NCBI GenBank assembly: GCA_030388825.1
Contig: CP128835.1
Location: 1,606,001-1,670,000 of the forward strand
Reading direction: 5' to 3'
DNA length: 64,000 nt
Origin: Rossellomorea sp. AcN35-11
GTDB lineage: Bacteria > Bacillota > Bacilli > Bacillales > Bacillaceae_B
Below the pieces are notes generated by a model. It was not told where the DNA came from. It was given only the letters and a program-made list of their open reading frames with translations, and made no database searches. Each line of letters begins with the position of its first letter. The first letter of the stretch is position 1. Both the position numbers and the translations under genes were made by a program. This document shows positions 14,232 to 23,663 of the stretch, in pieces.

Positions 14232-14702
14232 ATGCCAAAGGGAGAAGGCAAGCTTATTGCCCAAAATAAAAAAGCGCGACATGATTATGCCGTAGAAGAA
14301 ACCTATGAAGCGGGTCTTGTGCTGCAGGGAACGGAAATTAAATCGATCCGGGGTGGCCGCGTGAATCTGAAGGATTCTTTCGCACGTGTACAAAATGGGG
14401 AAATCTTCATTCACAATATGCATATCAGTCCTTATGAACAGGGAAACCGATTCAATCATGAACCTCTCAGAACACGTAAGCTGCTGCTTCATAAAAAGCA
14501 GATCAATAAATTGATCGGTGATTCCAAGGAAGCAGGATATTCAATCGTCCCATTAAAGCTGTACATCAAAAATGGTGTAGCCAAGCTTCTGATCGGCCTT
14601 GCACGAGGAAAGAAAAAGTATGATAAACGTGAAGACCTAAAGCGCAAAGAAGCCAACCGTTCCATCCAGCGGGAACTTGCCCAGCGTCAAAAAGGAATGT
14701 GA
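14232..14702 (+). CDS. smpB: SsrA-binding protein SmpB
   Basis: A 156-residue OB-fold protein that binds tmRNA and delivers it to stalled ribosomes. Typical segments are [31 protein letters not shown], and [13 protein letters not shown] followed by RTRKLLLHK. The C-terminal basic tail ([16 protein letters not shown]) inserts into the mRNA channel. The frame is open from 14196, but ATG 14232 follows AGGGGGA and gives the standard MPKG start. It is next to ssrA, its RNA partner. Confidence 0.96.
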   Translation: MPKGEGKLIAQNKKARHDYAVEETYEAGLVLQGTEIKSIRGGRVNLKDSFARVQNGEIFIHNMHISPYEQGNRFNHEPLRTRKLLLHKKQINKLIGDSKEAGYSIVPLKLYIKNGVAKLLIGLARGKKKYDKREDLKRKEANRSIQRELAQRQKGM

Positions 14703-14728
14703 TCGTACAGGTTTCCGGAATCTGGTAT

Positions 14729-14756
14729 TTGCAAATTCCACAGAATTTGTTATACT
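14729..14756 (+). promoter_or_regulatory. ssrA promoter
   Basis: TTGCAA (14729-14734), a 16-bp spacer and TATACT (14751-14756). Transcription would begin near 14763, giving a roughly 90-nt leader removed on maturation. That leader can fold: AAGAAC + GAATAAGT (14788-14805) pair with ACTTATTC + GTTCTT (14820-14839). Confidence 0.6.
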
Positions 14757-14852
14757 AATAGATGTCGCGAGGTAATCACGCGGCTGCAAGAACAATTGAA
14801 TAAGTGACTTACACGCTGAACTTATTCTTTCCCGTTCTTCCCTTTCTATCAT

Positions 14853-15216
14853 GGGGACGTTACGGATTCGACAGGGATAGTTCGAGCTTGGGTTGCGAGC
14901 CGTAGGGGTCGTCTACGATAAAACGCCAAAGCCAATAATAACTGGCAAAACTAACAATAACTTAGCTTTAGCTGCGTAATAGCACTTTAGCTGTTCCTCC
15001 CTCCATCGCCTATGTGGTAGGGTAAGGGACTCACTCTTAGTAGGCTACGCCGGAGTCCACCGTCTGAGGACAAAGGAAGAGACAAATCAGACTAGCTGCA
15101 CGGACGCCCGTCGATAGGCAGAAGCTGTAGCGAACTTGCGAATATATCGACTACGCTCGTAGACGCTTAAGTGGCGATGTTTCTGGACGTGGGTTCGATT
15201 CCCACCGTCTCCACCA
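14853..15216 (+). ncRNA. ssrA: Transfer-messenger RNA (tmRNA)
   Basis: The 5' end GGGGACGTTACGG pairs with the 3' CGTCTCC that precedes the encoded ACCA, forming the tRNA-Ala-like acceptor. GGTTCGATTCCC near the 3' end is the T arm. The tag reading frame starts at GGC 14944 and ends at TAA 14977-14979, encoding GKTNNNLALAA. With the charged alanine the degradation tag is AGKTNNNLALAA. The 364-nt length is normal for a Bacillus tmRNA. It frees ribosomes stalled on broken mRNA together with SmpB. Confidence 0.97.
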
Positions 15217-15245
15217 AATACATATTTGGTGGTTTTTTATTTTTG
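15211..15245 (+). terminator. Terminator of ssrA
   Basis: CCACCAAATA pairs with TATTTGGTGG, followed by a T-rich run. The stem uses the encoded 3' CCA end of the tmRNA. Confidence 0.85.
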
Positions 15246-15310
15246 AAATTTTAGTATATCTTTTATGTATTTCCTCCTTGAAACTCCAAGGAATAGCCAT
15301 GTTGGAATAG

Positions 15311-15347
15311 CCATGTTGCCGCAATTAGCAGTAACATGGTTTTTTTA
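15311..15347 (+). terminator. Second terminator-like hairpin after ssrA
   Basis: CCATGTT pairs with AACATGG and is followed by eight T. Just before it the 14-bp unit GGAATAGCCATGTT is tandemly duplicated (about 15290-15317). Confidence 0.65.
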
Positions 15348-15484
15348 TTTGTCTTTTTAGTTTAAGGGTGACAGTCATGAAAATCAGAAAAGTGACAGAA
15401 AGTTCCGTTTTTCCGTTTATTGGAGCTGTAACTGGATAAAGTAAATGTGTAGCAAAAAACTCAATGATCAGGGAGGAATAGAAG

Positions 15485-15811
15485 ATGTCACATGAAAGAT
15501 ACCAATCTGCCATCAAGGCGCTGCATGAATGTATGGAAGCCTGTAATCATTGTTACGATGCATGTTTAAAGGAAGAAGATATCAACATGATGAAAGAATG
15601 TATCCGCTTGGATCGTGAATGTGCGGATATCTGTGCATACTTAGAACAAGCACTAGGAAGAGGAACACCCTTTGTATCTGAGTTGGCACAGGTGTGTGCG
15701 AAGATTTGTGAAGCATGCGGGGAAGAATGTAAAAAACATGATCATGATCATTGTCAAAAATGTGCCGATGCTTGCTTCAATTGTGCAGAAGAGTGTAAAA
15801 AGATCGCGTAA
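15485..15811 (+). CDS. Four-helix-bundle copper-binding protein (YhjQ/Csp type)
   Basis: A 108-residue cytosolic protein with 16 cysteines arranged in CxxxC and CxxC pairs along predicted helices, for example CMEACNHCYDAC and CQKCADACFNCAEEC, plus an HDHDH segment. The family (DUF326, cytosolic copper storage proteins such as Csp3) packs Cu(I) thiolates inside a helical bundle. There is no export signal. A good GGGAGGA precedes the ATG. The copYZA operon 4 kb away and the two-component system next door support a copper role, which remains inferred for this protein. Confidence 0.85.
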   Translation: MSHERYQSAIKALHECMEACNHCYDACLKEEDINMMKECIRLDRECADICAYLEQALGRGTPFVSELAQVCAKICEACGEECKKHDHDHCQKCADACFNCAEECKKIA

Positions 15812-15817
15812 ATCAAG

Positions 15818-15852
15818 AAAAGTGGAGACAATAGGGTTGTCTCCACTTTTTG
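15818..15852. terminator. Bidirectional terminator
   Basis: AAAAGTGGAGACAA and TTGTCTCCACTTTT form a 14-bp stem with a 5-base loop and T-rich flanks on both strands. It serves the copper-protein gene and the convergent lipoprotein gene. Confidence 0.85.
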
Positions 15853-15864
15853 AGTATGAATACA

Positions 15865-16788
15865 CTATTTAGTGATCTGTCCCTTATTCACAATTTCATT
15901 CCAGGTTTCTCCATTATCAATGGTAGTATAAATGTCATTGTCATATGTCACAATCGTCCACTCATCTGAGCTTCCAGGGGGAGATGAGATATACATAATG
16001 GGATTTACTTCAGATAACTCAGGAGTAGGATAGGGAAGAATCTGATTTGAATCCAGATTCAGCTCATATAATTGTATTTTTTCTTCTTCTATACTGGCAA
16101 ATAGACCCTTTTCTTCTTTTAGATAAATACTTGTAGTAACTTGAGTATTTTCCACAAGTGAAAAAGTATCACCGCTATCCTGGGATACGAATACACCATC
16201 CTTACTGGAAATAGCCAGCATCTCTTTATTGGATGGATGAACAGCAATATTTCCCATAGTGGTAGAATCGAACCCGTTCATATAGCTCTTTTCCCACTTT
16301 TCCCCTTCATCCATTGTTCGATACAGTCCAGTATCAAGTTCGGAATTGGGTTCTTGATTCATTGCATAAATGATGTTGGATTCGTAACCGGCTCCAAGAT
16401 AATGAAAGTCGGTTTCTCCATAGAATGCCAGCTTGTCCAATGTCTTGCCTCCATCCGTACTTTTAACTATTCCAAGGGGATTTTCCAATTTCGACCCTTC
16501 TTCTGGGTGTCCACTGGAATAAAATCCATCTTTATATGCTTGGAAGCCCATATAATCATGTTTTTGGCTATTCGCTTCGTACCAGGTCGAATCTTTGTAT
16601 TTCATTAACCCTTCATGAGTGGCAATGACTAATTCTTCTTTATTGTTTGGATAGCCGATTCCGTGGATGTGGTCCATGTTCGCCTCATCCGTCTTAATGA
16701 AGGAGTATTCTTCATTGGATGAAGAGCAGCCCGATAGGAATAAACCTAATGAAGAAGCTAATAATAAGTATCGTTTTGAGTGTTTCAT
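15865..16788 (-). CDS. Beta-propeller lipoprotein, F510_1955-like
   Basis: A 307-residue lipoprotein: signal peptide with lipobox LFLSGC (Cys at about 21), then a sialidase/BNR-like beta-propeller with Asp-box repeats (STDGGKT, TMDEGEKW, SQDSGDTF, TIDNGETW). Databases call similar proteins F510_1955 family glycosylhydrolase, but no catalytic residues can be assigned here, so an enzyme function should not be assumed. The HIHGIGY segment near the N-terminus is typical of the group. It is the last gene of an operon with the histidine kinase and response regulator (19-bp gap), which suggests an extracellular sensing or accessory role. Confidence 0.8.
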   Translation of the reverse strand: MKHSKRYLLLASSLGLFLSGCSSSNEEYSFIKTDEANMDHIHGIGYPNNKEELVIATHEGLMKYKDSTWYEANSQKHDYMGFQAYKDGFYSSGHPEEGSKLENPLGIVKSTDGGKTLDKLAFYGETDFHYLGAGYESNIIYAMNQEPNSELDTGLYRTMDEGEKWEKSYMNGFDSTTMGNIAVHPSNKEMLAISSKDGVFVSQDSGDTFSLVENTQVTTSIYLKEEKGLFASIEEEKIQLYELNLDSNQILPYPTPELSEVNPIMYISSPPGSSDEWTIVTYDNDIYTTIDNGETWNEIVNKGQITK

Positions 16789-16807
16789 CGTATCTCCTCT
16801 TTTCCGA

Positions 16808-17494
16808 TTAAATTTTCCACTGGTACCCGATGCCCCAGATTGTTTTTAGGTGGTCTTCGATCGGGAAACCGGCTCTTTTTAGTTTGTCCCTTAAATTTCG
16901 GATATGGGAATCAACCGTTCTGATATCGGTGTTGGAATTGATATCCCACACCATGATCAGGAGCTGTTCCCGGGTGTAAACGCGATCAGTGTTTTTCATT
17001 AATGAATGAAGAAGGTTATATTCTTTTAACGTCAGAGACAGGGTATCATTCTCATAATTTATCGAGTAGGATCGGCCATCTAACGTGAATCCTCCCCTGA
17101 TCAGTCGTTTATCAGCATCCATTTGCCCATACCGTGTTTTTCTTCTGAAAAGCGCATTCACACGTGCGACAAGTTCTTCTTCATCAAACGGTTTGGTGAT
17201 ATAATCGTCTGCCCCAGTGTTTAATCCCTTCACAATATCCTCTTTATCACCTCGTGCCGTTAACATAATGATGGGGACATGTGAAAACTCCCTGATTTTT
17301 TCACATGTCTGCCAACCATTCAGTTCAGGCATCATGATGTCCAACATAACCAGATCAATCGAATGTTGTTTATGATATAGAATCGCATCCCAGCCATTAT
17401 TTTTCTTCACGCACTGATAACCGTGGGGAGTAAGGTAAAGCTCCAGAAGATTTAACATTCTTGTTTCATCATCTATCAGTAAAATAGTATTCAC
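16808..17494 (-). CDS. OmpR/PhoB-type response regulator
   Basis: A 228-residue DNA-binding response regulator. The receiver domain shows IDDE near the N-terminus, MLDIMMPELNGW (phospho-acceptor Asp) and the conserved Lys in ITKPFDEEEL. The C-terminal winged helix contains DGRSY, LTLKEYNLL and VDSHIRNLRDKL. The frame is open from TTG 17509, but that codon overlaps the Shine-Dalgarno. GTG 17494, 8 nt after GGAGG, is the better start. It lies 18 bp downstream of its cognate kinase in the same operon. Its stimulus is unknown; nearby copper genes make metal or envelope stress plausible. Confidence 0.92.
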   Translation of the reverse strand: MNTILLIDDETRMLNLLELYLTPHGYQCVKKNNGWDAILYHKQHSIDLVMLDIMMPELNGWQTCEKIREFSHVPIIMLTARGDKEDIVKGLNTGADDYITKPFDEEELVARVNALFRRKTRYGQMDADKRLIRGGFTLDGRSYSINYENDTLSLTLKEYNLLHSLMKNTDRVYTREQLLIMVWDINSNTDIRTVDSHIRNLRDKLKRAGFPIEDHLKTIWGIGYQWKI

Positions 17495-17512
17495 TAAACA
17501 AGCCTCCAAGCA

Positions 17513-18874
17513 TCAAAGAATGATTGTGATCGATGTCCCTATACCCAGTTCACTCTCAATTGAGATTTGACCACCGTGGGCTTCCACCAATTCCTTTACA
17601 ATGGATAACCCAAGACCCGAGCCCCCAAATTCCCTTGAGCGTGATTTCTCTACTCTATACAATCGGTTAAAGATGTGGGGAAGCTCTTCAGGTGGAATAC
17701 CCCTTCCCTGATCATTAATCGTAAGGGCCAATTTACCTGCTTCGCTTTGATCAACCATTACGGTAGTGGTTGATCCAGCTTTGGAATATTTAAGGGAGTT
17801 ATCTAACAAATTCATCATCATTTGTTCCAGGCGTATAGGATCGGCATGGAATGTAAATTCGTCTTTACTAGACAAGGTGAGATGGATTCCTTGACTTTTA
17901 AAAGCAGGATTAATCTTGTTTATGATTTTCTTGAAATAAGGGATTGAGTCGATTGACTCTATATGAATAGAAAAGTTGTTTTCATCAATCTTGGCAAGTT
18001 CAAACAAATTTTCGATTAACGTAACAATGGTCTTGGATTCTTCCTGGATAATCTTTAAATACTCTTTTCTTTCAGAGTCTAAAATGTCATCACGAAGAGC
18101 GACATTGGCATACCCATGAACATATGTAAGTGGTGTTCGGAGTTCGTGGGAAATAGTAGCCAAAAATTCTGTCCGGTCATGCTGAATCATTTCCAGATCA
18201 TTGGCTAATGTCTGGATGGAAGTGGAGAGACCTCCAAGTTCATCTCCTCCCAGCCTGGGAAGCTTGACCTCAAAGTTCCCCTTGCTTAATTCTTCAGTAG
18301 CCTGCTTCATTTTGATCAGGGGGCGAGTCAGCATTTTTGACAGCAGAAAATGGATAAAAGCCAATATAATGAGACTCATGATTCCTGCTAGAAGAAAATG
18401 CCCGTTCAATTTACTTATTAAGCTTCGCAAAGGAGAGGCGCTTTTAAACATAAACACATATCCTTCGGTGTCCGCGTTCTTGAAAGATGTGACGGTAGCT
18501 AAATAATTCACGTCCTTCCAGTTTGCCTCGATCACCCTTCCTTCTCGAGGTAAGGACACGGGGCTATCACTGACCAATTCACTCATTCCACTGGTTAATT
18601 TCTTTGAGCTGATAATGACGTTATGATTCAGATCTGTAATGACCACTTCGGTTTCCGTTTTGGATTCCATAAGGGCGATATGGTGCAGGGTCGTTTTGGA
18701 ATACCGGTCTTCCAGCACATCACGATGGCTGTTCCCTCTGGATAAAATGGACTGAAACTCCTCCTGGATGCGGGAATTGATCATATTGTCATGGAGATAG
18801 AGCATCAATAACCCTTCCATGATCAATACCGCTACCGTAAAGTAAGCTGCTAATTTCACTGAAATTTTATTCAT
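17513..18874 (-). CDS. Membrane sensor histidine kinase
   Basis: A 453-residue kinase with a first membrane helix (about residues 8-27), an extracellular sensor of about 130 residues, a second helix (about 160-182), a HAMP domain, a HisKA domain with ATISHELRTPLTY (phospho-His near 246) and an ATPase domain with NLLDNSLKYS, DQGRGIPPEEL and [12 protein letters not shown]. All catalytic boxes are intact. The order kinase-regulator-lipoprotein is less usual than regulator first. The sensor is not recognisable as a PAS or Cache domain by eye. Divergently oriented from ydhK. Confidence 0.92.
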   Translation of the reverse strand: MNKISVKLAAYFTVAVLIMEGLLMLYLHDNMINSRIQEEFQSILSRGNSHRDVLEDRYSKTTLHHIALMESKTETEVVITDLNHNVIISSKKLTSGMSELVSDSPVSLPREGRVIEANWKDVNYLATVTSFKNADTEGYVFMFKSASPLRSLISKLNGHFLLAGIMSLIILAFIHFLLSKMLTRPLIKMKQATEELSKGNFEVKLPRLGGDELGGLSTSIQTLANDLEMIQHDRTEFLATISHELRTPLTYVHGYANVALRDDILDSERKEYLKIIQEESKTIVTLIENLFELAKIDENNFSIHIESIDSIPYFKKIINKINPAFKSQGIHLTLSSKDEFTFHADPIRLEQMMMNLLDNSLKYSKAGSTTTVMVDQSEAGKLALTINDQGRGIPPEELPHIFNRLYRVEKSRSREFGGSGLGLSIVKELVEAHGGQISIESELGIGTSITIIL

Positions 18875-19076
18875 AGTAAAAACCCCATTTTATATTGTCT
18901 TTCTCTAGTTTACCGTGAAAATATGAAAAAAGTATGCACATGAATATCTTTTTGAACATGCGGCTCACTGTAGCATTTGTCATGTAAATATTACACTTCT
19001 TATACATTTTCTCCATAGAATCTGCATTTTTTCAGGATAAAATGTAATAGATATTATTCGAAAGGAAGATACGGCT

Positions 19077-19649
19077 ATGATGAAACATAGAAGAAAATCG
19101 TTTCTTATCATTGCAACGACACTGTTTTTCATATTGAGTGCTTGCTCAAACAATGAGATCAACCATAATGATAAGCTGCAGGAAGAAATGGAAGATATGG
19201 AGCATGTGGATATGAATCACACCGGATCAGGAGAAGTACCTGAGGGGTTGAAAGAGGCATCCAGTCCCTCATATGAAGAAGGGAGCAAGGCCATTCTTCA
19301 AGCTGACCATATGGAAGGCATGAAGGATGCGGAAGCAACGATTTCAGGTGCTTATGAAACGGTCGTCTATACGGTTTCCTATACACCAACGACGGGTGGA
19401 GAAAAAGTCCAAGACCATAAATGGGTCATTCATGAAGAACTTAAAGATTTCGATGATCACCCCCACAAAACGGGAGACAAGGTGGTCTTGATTGCCGATC
19501 ATATGAAAGGGATGAAGGGAGCAGAGGCTGTCATTGACTCTGCTGAACAAATGACTGTCTATATGGTAGACTACACCCCCACTACAGGTGGAGAAGAAGT
19601 TAAGAATCATAAATGGGTCACTGAGAGTGAGTTATCACCAATTGAATAA
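19077..19649 (+). CDS. ydhK: YdhK-type lipoprotein with two DUF1541 repeats
   Basis: A 190-residue lipoprotein: signal peptide with lipobox ILSAC, an acidic Met/His-rich linker (EMEDMEHVDMNH), then two tandem DUF1541 repeats, each with DHM-GMK, TVYxVxYTPTTGG and HKWV. The Met/His-rich spacer and repeats suit an extracellular metal-binding role, which is unproven. It is homologous to B. subtilis YdhK. It is divergent from the two-component operon, with a 200-bp shared upstream region, and precedes copYZA, which supports a role in copper handling at the membrane. Confidence 0.88.
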   Translation: MMKHRRKSFLIIATTLFFILSACSNNEINHNDKLQEEMEDMEHVDMNHTGSGEVPEGLKEASSPSYEEGSKAILQADHMEGMKDAEATISGAYETVVYTVSYTPTTGGEKVQDHKWVIHEELKDFDDHPHKTGDKVVLIADHMKGMKGAEAVIDSAEQMTVYMVDYTPTTGGEEVKNHKWVTESELSPIE

Positions 19650-19660
19650 AGAAGAAAAGA

Positions 19661-19698
19661 GATGATCCGTTTGAATGCGGATCATCTTTATTTTTCAC
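19661..19698 (+). terminator. Terminator after ydhK
   Basis: GATGATCCG (19661-19669) pairs with CGGATCATC (19678-19686) and is followed by a T-rich run. Confidence 0.85.
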
Positions 19699-19784
19699 GC
19701 CAACTTCATCGTTGCTTTCGATAAAGGAAAGAAGTTTATAGAATATCGACTCTGGTACAAAATAAAAAAATACAAATCAATCAG

Positions 19785-19839
19785 TTGACTAAAATCGATT
19801 ACAATTGTAAACTAAAATAGTAAAGTGATTACAAATGTA
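19785..19839 (+). promoter_or_regulatory. CopY-regulated promoter with two cop boxes
   Basis: The promoter has TTGACT (19785-19790), a 17-bp spacer and TAAACT (19808-19813). The cop-box consensus TACANNTGTA is present twice: TACAATTGTA (19800-19809), inside the spacer and touching the -10, and TACAAATGTA (19830-19839) just downstream, 30 bp apart. The repressor gene copY follows, so autoregulation is expected. Confidence 0.88.
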
Positions 19840-19859
19840 AACGAAAAGGAGGGAATCCT

Positions 19860-20322
19860 TTGCCCGAAGAAGATAAGCCGGAAATCACGAATTCTGAATG
19901 GGAAGTCATGAGGGTCGTCTGGACGCTTAAAGAAGTGACCAGTAAAGAAATTAGCTCCGTGCTGCAGGAAAAGAAAGAATGGAAGCCTGCTACGACGAAA
20001 ACGTTTATTGGGCGGCTGGTCAAAAAAGGAATGCTGACAACCGAGAAAATCGGCAACCGGTTCATTTACAGGGCAGGAGTCAGTGAGGAAGAAAGTCTCA
20101 AAACGTTGAAGTCGGGATTATTCACTCATATTTGCAAGCCGGGCTGTAGGAAAGACGATTGCCGACTTGATAGAGGAAGCGACCCTGAGTCATGATGACA
20201 TCAGCCTTCTTGAGCAGGTCCTGAAAACGAAGAAAAAGGAAGCTGTCGACAGGATCGAATGCAATTGTGTACCGGGTCAGTGTACGTGTAAAAAAGATCA
20301 TGGAAACAACTGCCAACATTAA
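19860..20322 (+). pseudogene. copY: Copper-responsive repressor CopY, frame broken once
   Basis: A BlaI/MecI/CopY-family winged-helix repressor. The N-terminal DNA-binding domain (ITNSEWEVMRVVW ... TTKTFIGRLVKKGML) is in one frame. The C-terminal part, with the Cu(I)/Zn-binding motif [10 protein letters not shown] (CxCx4CxC), is in the next. An extra G in GGG at 20141-20143 separates them; without it the protein is about 153 residues, ending at TAA 20320-20322. As read, the product would lack the metal sensor and might repress constitutively. Upstream cop boxes show its target. Sequence error is the likelier explanation. Confidence 0.85.
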
Positions 20323-20343
20323 ATAATTGAAGGAGTGTTTAAA

Positions 20344-20559
20344 GTGGAAAAAACATTATTGAAAGTATCAGGGATGACGTGTGGAAATTGTGTGAAAAAA
20401 GTAGAAGCGACGCTGAATGAACTGGACGGAGTGGAAAAAGCAAAAGTAGATCTCGATAATGGAGCGGCAAAGGTCAAGTACGACGAATCCAAGCAATCAC
20501 CGGAGAGTTTGAGTAAAGCAGTTTCAGATGCGGGATACGAAACAGAACCTAAAAAATGA
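20344..20559 (+). CDS. copZ: Copper chaperone CopZ
   Basis: A 71-residue heavy-metal-associated (HMA) protein that carries Cu(I) to CopA in the cytosol. The copper-binding loop is SGMTCGNC near the N-terminus; the fold ends with [13 protein letters not shown]. The in-frame GTG at 20335 lies inside the AAGGAG Shine-Dalgarno, so GTG 20344 is chosen. It lies between copY and copA with short gaps, in one copper-efflux operon. Confidence 0.95.
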   Translation: MEKTLLKVSGMTCGNCVKKVEATLNELDGVEKAKVDLDNGAAKVKYDESKQSPESLSKAVSDAGYETEPKK

Positions 20560-20578
20560 TAAAAGGTGGTCGGCACAA

Positions 20579-23035
20579 ATGACGGACAAAGCAGTAACCA
20601 TTGAAGGGATGACCTGTGCCTCTTGTTCTCAGGCTGTTGAGAAAGCCACCAAGAAATTGACCGGTGTCCAACAAGCAAGTGTTAACCTGGCAACGGAGAA
20701 GTTGAATATTTCGTATGATGAAAGTGAACTTTCCCTGGAAGATATCAAGAAAGCCGTAGCAGATGCAGGATATAGTGTGGTCACTGAAATGGAAAGAAAG
20801 ACGTTCAGTGTAACAGGGATGACTTGTGCATCCTGCGTCCAATCCGTTGAGAAGGCGACACGTAAGCTTGATGGGGTCAAAGAATCAAGTGTCAACATGG
20901 CAACCGAGAAGATGGTCATTGAGTACGATCCAGCCGTCGTCTCGGTTGCCGACATCCAGCATGCGGTTTCAGATGCTGGCTATGAAGCACATGAAGACAT
21001 AGAGGAAGAAGATTCAAGGGATGAAGACAGAGACAAGAAAGAACAGCATATTAAGCGCATGTGGAAACGATTCTGGGTTTCAGCTGTCTTCACGGTACCC
21101 TTGCTTCTGGTTTCCATGGGTCATATGTTCGGCATGCCTCTTCCCCGGGCCATCGATCCGATGATGAATGCTTCAGGGTTTGCACTATTCCAACTTGTGC
21201 TCACGATTCCTGTCATGTATATGGGTAAACCCTTTTTCACCGTAGGGTTTAAAACGCTGGCAAAAAGACACCCCAATATGGATTCCCTTGTGGCACTGGG
21301 GACGAGCGCCGCGTTTTTCTACAGTTTGTTCGCAACCATCTTCATAATGGCAGGAAATGAAAGCTATGCTCAGGATTTATATTATGAATCTGCAGCGGTC
21401 ATCCTGACCCTCATTACGTTGGGAAAATATTTCGAAGCCCTTTCAAAAGGAAAGACCTCTGAAGCGATCAAAAAGCTGATGGGCCTGGCACCCAAAACAG
21501 CCACCGTCGTCAGGGACGGAAAAGAGGTCGAAATCTCAGTCGAAAGTGTGGAACCAGGAGATATCATCATTGTTAAACCCGGGGAGAAGATGCCTGTGGA
21601 TGGTATTGTACTAGAAGGGAAAACGTCTGTAGATGAAGCGATGCTGACAGGAGAAAGCATTCCTGTTGAAAAGACACCTGGATCAACGGTCATCGGGGCG
21701 AGCATCAATCAAAACGGCACCATCCGATACGAGGCAACAAAAGTCGGTAAAGATACGGCATTATCCCAGATCATCAAATTGGTGGAAGAAGCTCAGGGAT
21801 CCAAGGCACCGATCGCAAAAATGGCGGATATCATTTCAGGTTATTTTGTTCCCATCGTGATCGTCCTTTCCATTCTTTCGGGCCTTGCCTGGTATATGGC
21901 AGGGGAATCCGGACTCTTCGCTTTTACGATAGCCATCTCGATTCTGGTCATCGCCTGCCCGTGTGCTTTAGGACTGGCGACACCGACAGCAATCATGGTG
22001 GGTACAGGAAAGGGAGCTGAAAACGGTGTCCTGATTAAAAGCGGAGGTGCCCTTGAAACAACACATAAAGTAGAAACCGTCGTGTTTGATAAAACAGGGA
22101 CCATCACAGAAGGAAAACCAAGAGTGACAGACATCGTGACCGTAGAAGAGGTGTCTGAAGAGGAGCTCCTCACTGTTGCAGCCTCAGCGGAAAAGGGTTC
22201 TGAGCATCCCCTTGGAGAAGCAATTGTCAGGGAGGCGGATGAGAGGGGACTTCCCCTCCGCAAGACCGACTTTTTCAATGCGGTAACAGGACATGGAATT
22301 GAAGTCACAATCGAGGGAGAAGATATTCTCCTCGGTAATCGCAGGCACATGGATGATAATGATGTTGAATTGGGAGAATGGACTGAAATCTCCGACCGTT
22401 TGGCAGCAGAGGGAAAAACACCGATGTACATCGCCGTTGAAGAAGAAATCAAGGGTATCATTGCAGTGGCGGATACGGTGAAAGAAACCAGTTTTAAAGC
22501 CATTGAAAAGCTTCACAGAATGGGGATCGAAGTGGCGATGATCACAGGAGACAACAAGCGTACTGCAGAAGCCATCGCCAAGCAGGTTGGCATCGACCGT
22601 GTACTGAGTGAAGTATTGCCGGAAGATAAAGCAAATGAAGTGAAGAAGCTCCAGGAAGAGGGCAGGAAAGTCGCCATGGTGGGTGACGGGATCAATGACG
22701 CCCCTGCCCTTGCACAGGCGGATATCGGGATTGCCATCGGGTCAGGTACGGATGTGGCCATGGAGTCGGCAGACATCGTCCTCATGAGAAGTGACCTCAT
22801 GGACGTACCGACAGCCGTCGAACTAAGTAAAGCCACCATCCGCAATATCAAGCAGAATCTTTTCTGGGCATTTGCCTATAACATCCTTGGGATCCCGATT
22901 GCCATGGGCATCCTGTATCTGTTCGGCGGTCCCCTGTTGAATCCGATGATCGCAGGGGCTGCCATGAGCTTCAGTTCTGTTTCCGTACTGCTGAACGCTC
23001 TCCGGTTGAAAGGGTTCAAGGCGTCCGCCGTTTAA
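20579..23035 (+). CDS. copA: Copper-exporting P1B-type ATPase CopA
   Basis: An 818-residue P-type ATPase that pumps Cu(I) out of the cytosol. It has two N-terminal HMA domains, each with GMTCASC, eight expected membrane helices with the transport motif [11 protein letters not shown], the actuator motif TGES, the phosphorylation site DKTGT, nucleotide-binding SEHPLGEAI and the hinge [13 protein letters not shown] 20579 follows AAAAGGTGG and lies 20 bp after copZ. The frame is open further upstream into copZ but lacks a ribosome site there. All catalytic motifs are intact. Confidence 0.96.
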   Translation: MTDKAVTIEGMTCASCSQAVEKATKKLTGVQQASVNLATEKLNISYDESELSLEDIKKAVADAGYSVVTEMERKTFSVTGMTCASCVQSVEKATRKLDGVKESSVNMATEKMVIEYDPAVVSVADIQHAVSDAGYEAHEDIEEEDSRDEDRDKKEQHIKRMWKRFWVSAVFTVPLLLVSMGHMFGMPLPRAIDPMMNASGFALFQLVLTIPVMYMGKPFFTVGFKTLAKRHPNMDSLVALGTSAAFFYSLFATIFIMAGNESYAQDLYYESAAVILTLITLGKYFEALSKGKTSEAIKKLMGLAPKTATVVRDGKEVEISVESVEPGDIIIVKPGEKMPVDGIVLEGKTSVDEAMLTGESIPVEKTPGSTVIGASINQNGTIRYEATKVGKDTALSQIIKLVEEAQGSKAPIAKMADIISGYFVPIVIVLSILSGLAWYMAGESGLFAFTIAISILVIACPCALGLATPTAIMVGTGKGAENGVLIKSGGALETTHKVETVVFDKTGTITEGKPRVTDIVTVEEVSEEELLTVAASAEKGSEHPLGEAIVREADERGLPLRKTDFFNAVTGHGIEVTIEGEDILLGNRRHMDDNDVELGEWTEISDRLAAEGKTPMYIAVEEEIKGIIAVADTVKETSFKAIEKLHRMGIEVAMITGDNKRTAEAIAKQVGIDRVLSEVLPEDKANEVKKLQEEGRKVAMVGDGINDAPALAQADIGIAIGSGTDVAMESADIVLMRSDLMDVPTAVELSKATIRNIKQNLFWAFAYNILGIPIAMGILYLFGGPLLNPMIAGAAMSFSSVSVLLNALRLKGFKASAV

Positions 23036-23062
23036 TTCTTCGAAAGAGGAGGGATGAAGACA

Positions 23063-23344
23063 TTGGATAACAAGCTTACATTAGAAGTTTATACACGTCC
23101 CATGTGCTCAGACTGTCAGGCGGCAAAAGAGTATCTCAGCAAGCATCACGTCGACTATATCCATAAGAATGTCGCCGGTGATGAAAGCGTGGAAATAGAA
23201 TTGAAGGAAATGTCAGGCTCAAACATCGTTCCTTCCTTTGCCTTTTACAGAACAGGGATATTCGGCAGGAGAAAGCTAGTGAAGAATTTCATCGGCTTTG
23301 AGAATAATAAAGAAGAAATCAAAAAACAACTGGGTATAGTCTAA
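23063..23344 (+). CDS. Glutaredoxin-like protein of the copper operon
   Basis: A thioredoxin-fold protein of about 93 residues with the redox pair in RPMCSDCQAAK and the cis-Pro segment NIVPSFAFYR. It follows copA by 27 bp and probably shares its transcript, so a role in keeping copper-ligand thiols reduced is plausible (inference). ATG 23054 directly abuts the GAGGAGGG Shine-Dalgarno and cannot be used easily. TTG 23063, 9 nt away, is preferred. It is unlike classical Grx in having an extra basic C-terminal stretch (FGRRKLVKN). Confidence 0.78.
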   Translation: MDNKLTLEVYTRPMCSDCQAAKEYLSKHHVDYIHKNVAGDESVEIELKEMSGSNIVPSFAFYRTGIFGRRKLVKNFIGFENNKEEIKKQLGIV

Positions 23345-23456
23345 TGGATAGGTAAAAAAGGGTTTAACATTTTATTGAAATAGTTTTAGGTGCAACATCA
23401 GCTGATTCAATAAATATATATACTCAATAATTATCAAAATAATCAACCTATAAAAC

Positions 23457-23499
23457 GCTCTCAATGTTATTTAGATATAACGTTGGGAGCTGTTTTTTT
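23457..23499 (+). terminator. Terminator after the copper operon
   Basis: GCTCTCAATGTTAT pairs with ATAACGTTGGGAGC (one G-T pair) and is followed by a T-run. The remaining gene-free DNA from 23345 to 23663 is AT-rich; it must contain the qox promoter, but I see no convincing -35/-10 pair or operator. Confidence 0.85.
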
Positions 23500-23663
23500 G
23501 AGTCGAGTGAAATTCTTTCCAACATTGTTACCGTTCTGTGAATAAACTTCGACAAAATTTCGAACTTCTGTTTAAAGGGAGGTCAAACAAGGGTACCTTT
23601 TAATAGAATTTGATAGTATAGGTCTACAGTGATAAATCTCACATAAAGGAGGGTAATTTCCCT

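Noticed and set aside
15865-16788. Glycosyl hydrolase activity for the propeller lipoprotein
   Set aside because: Only Asp-box structural repeats are visible; no sialidase catalytic Arg triad or Tyr/Glu pair can be placed.
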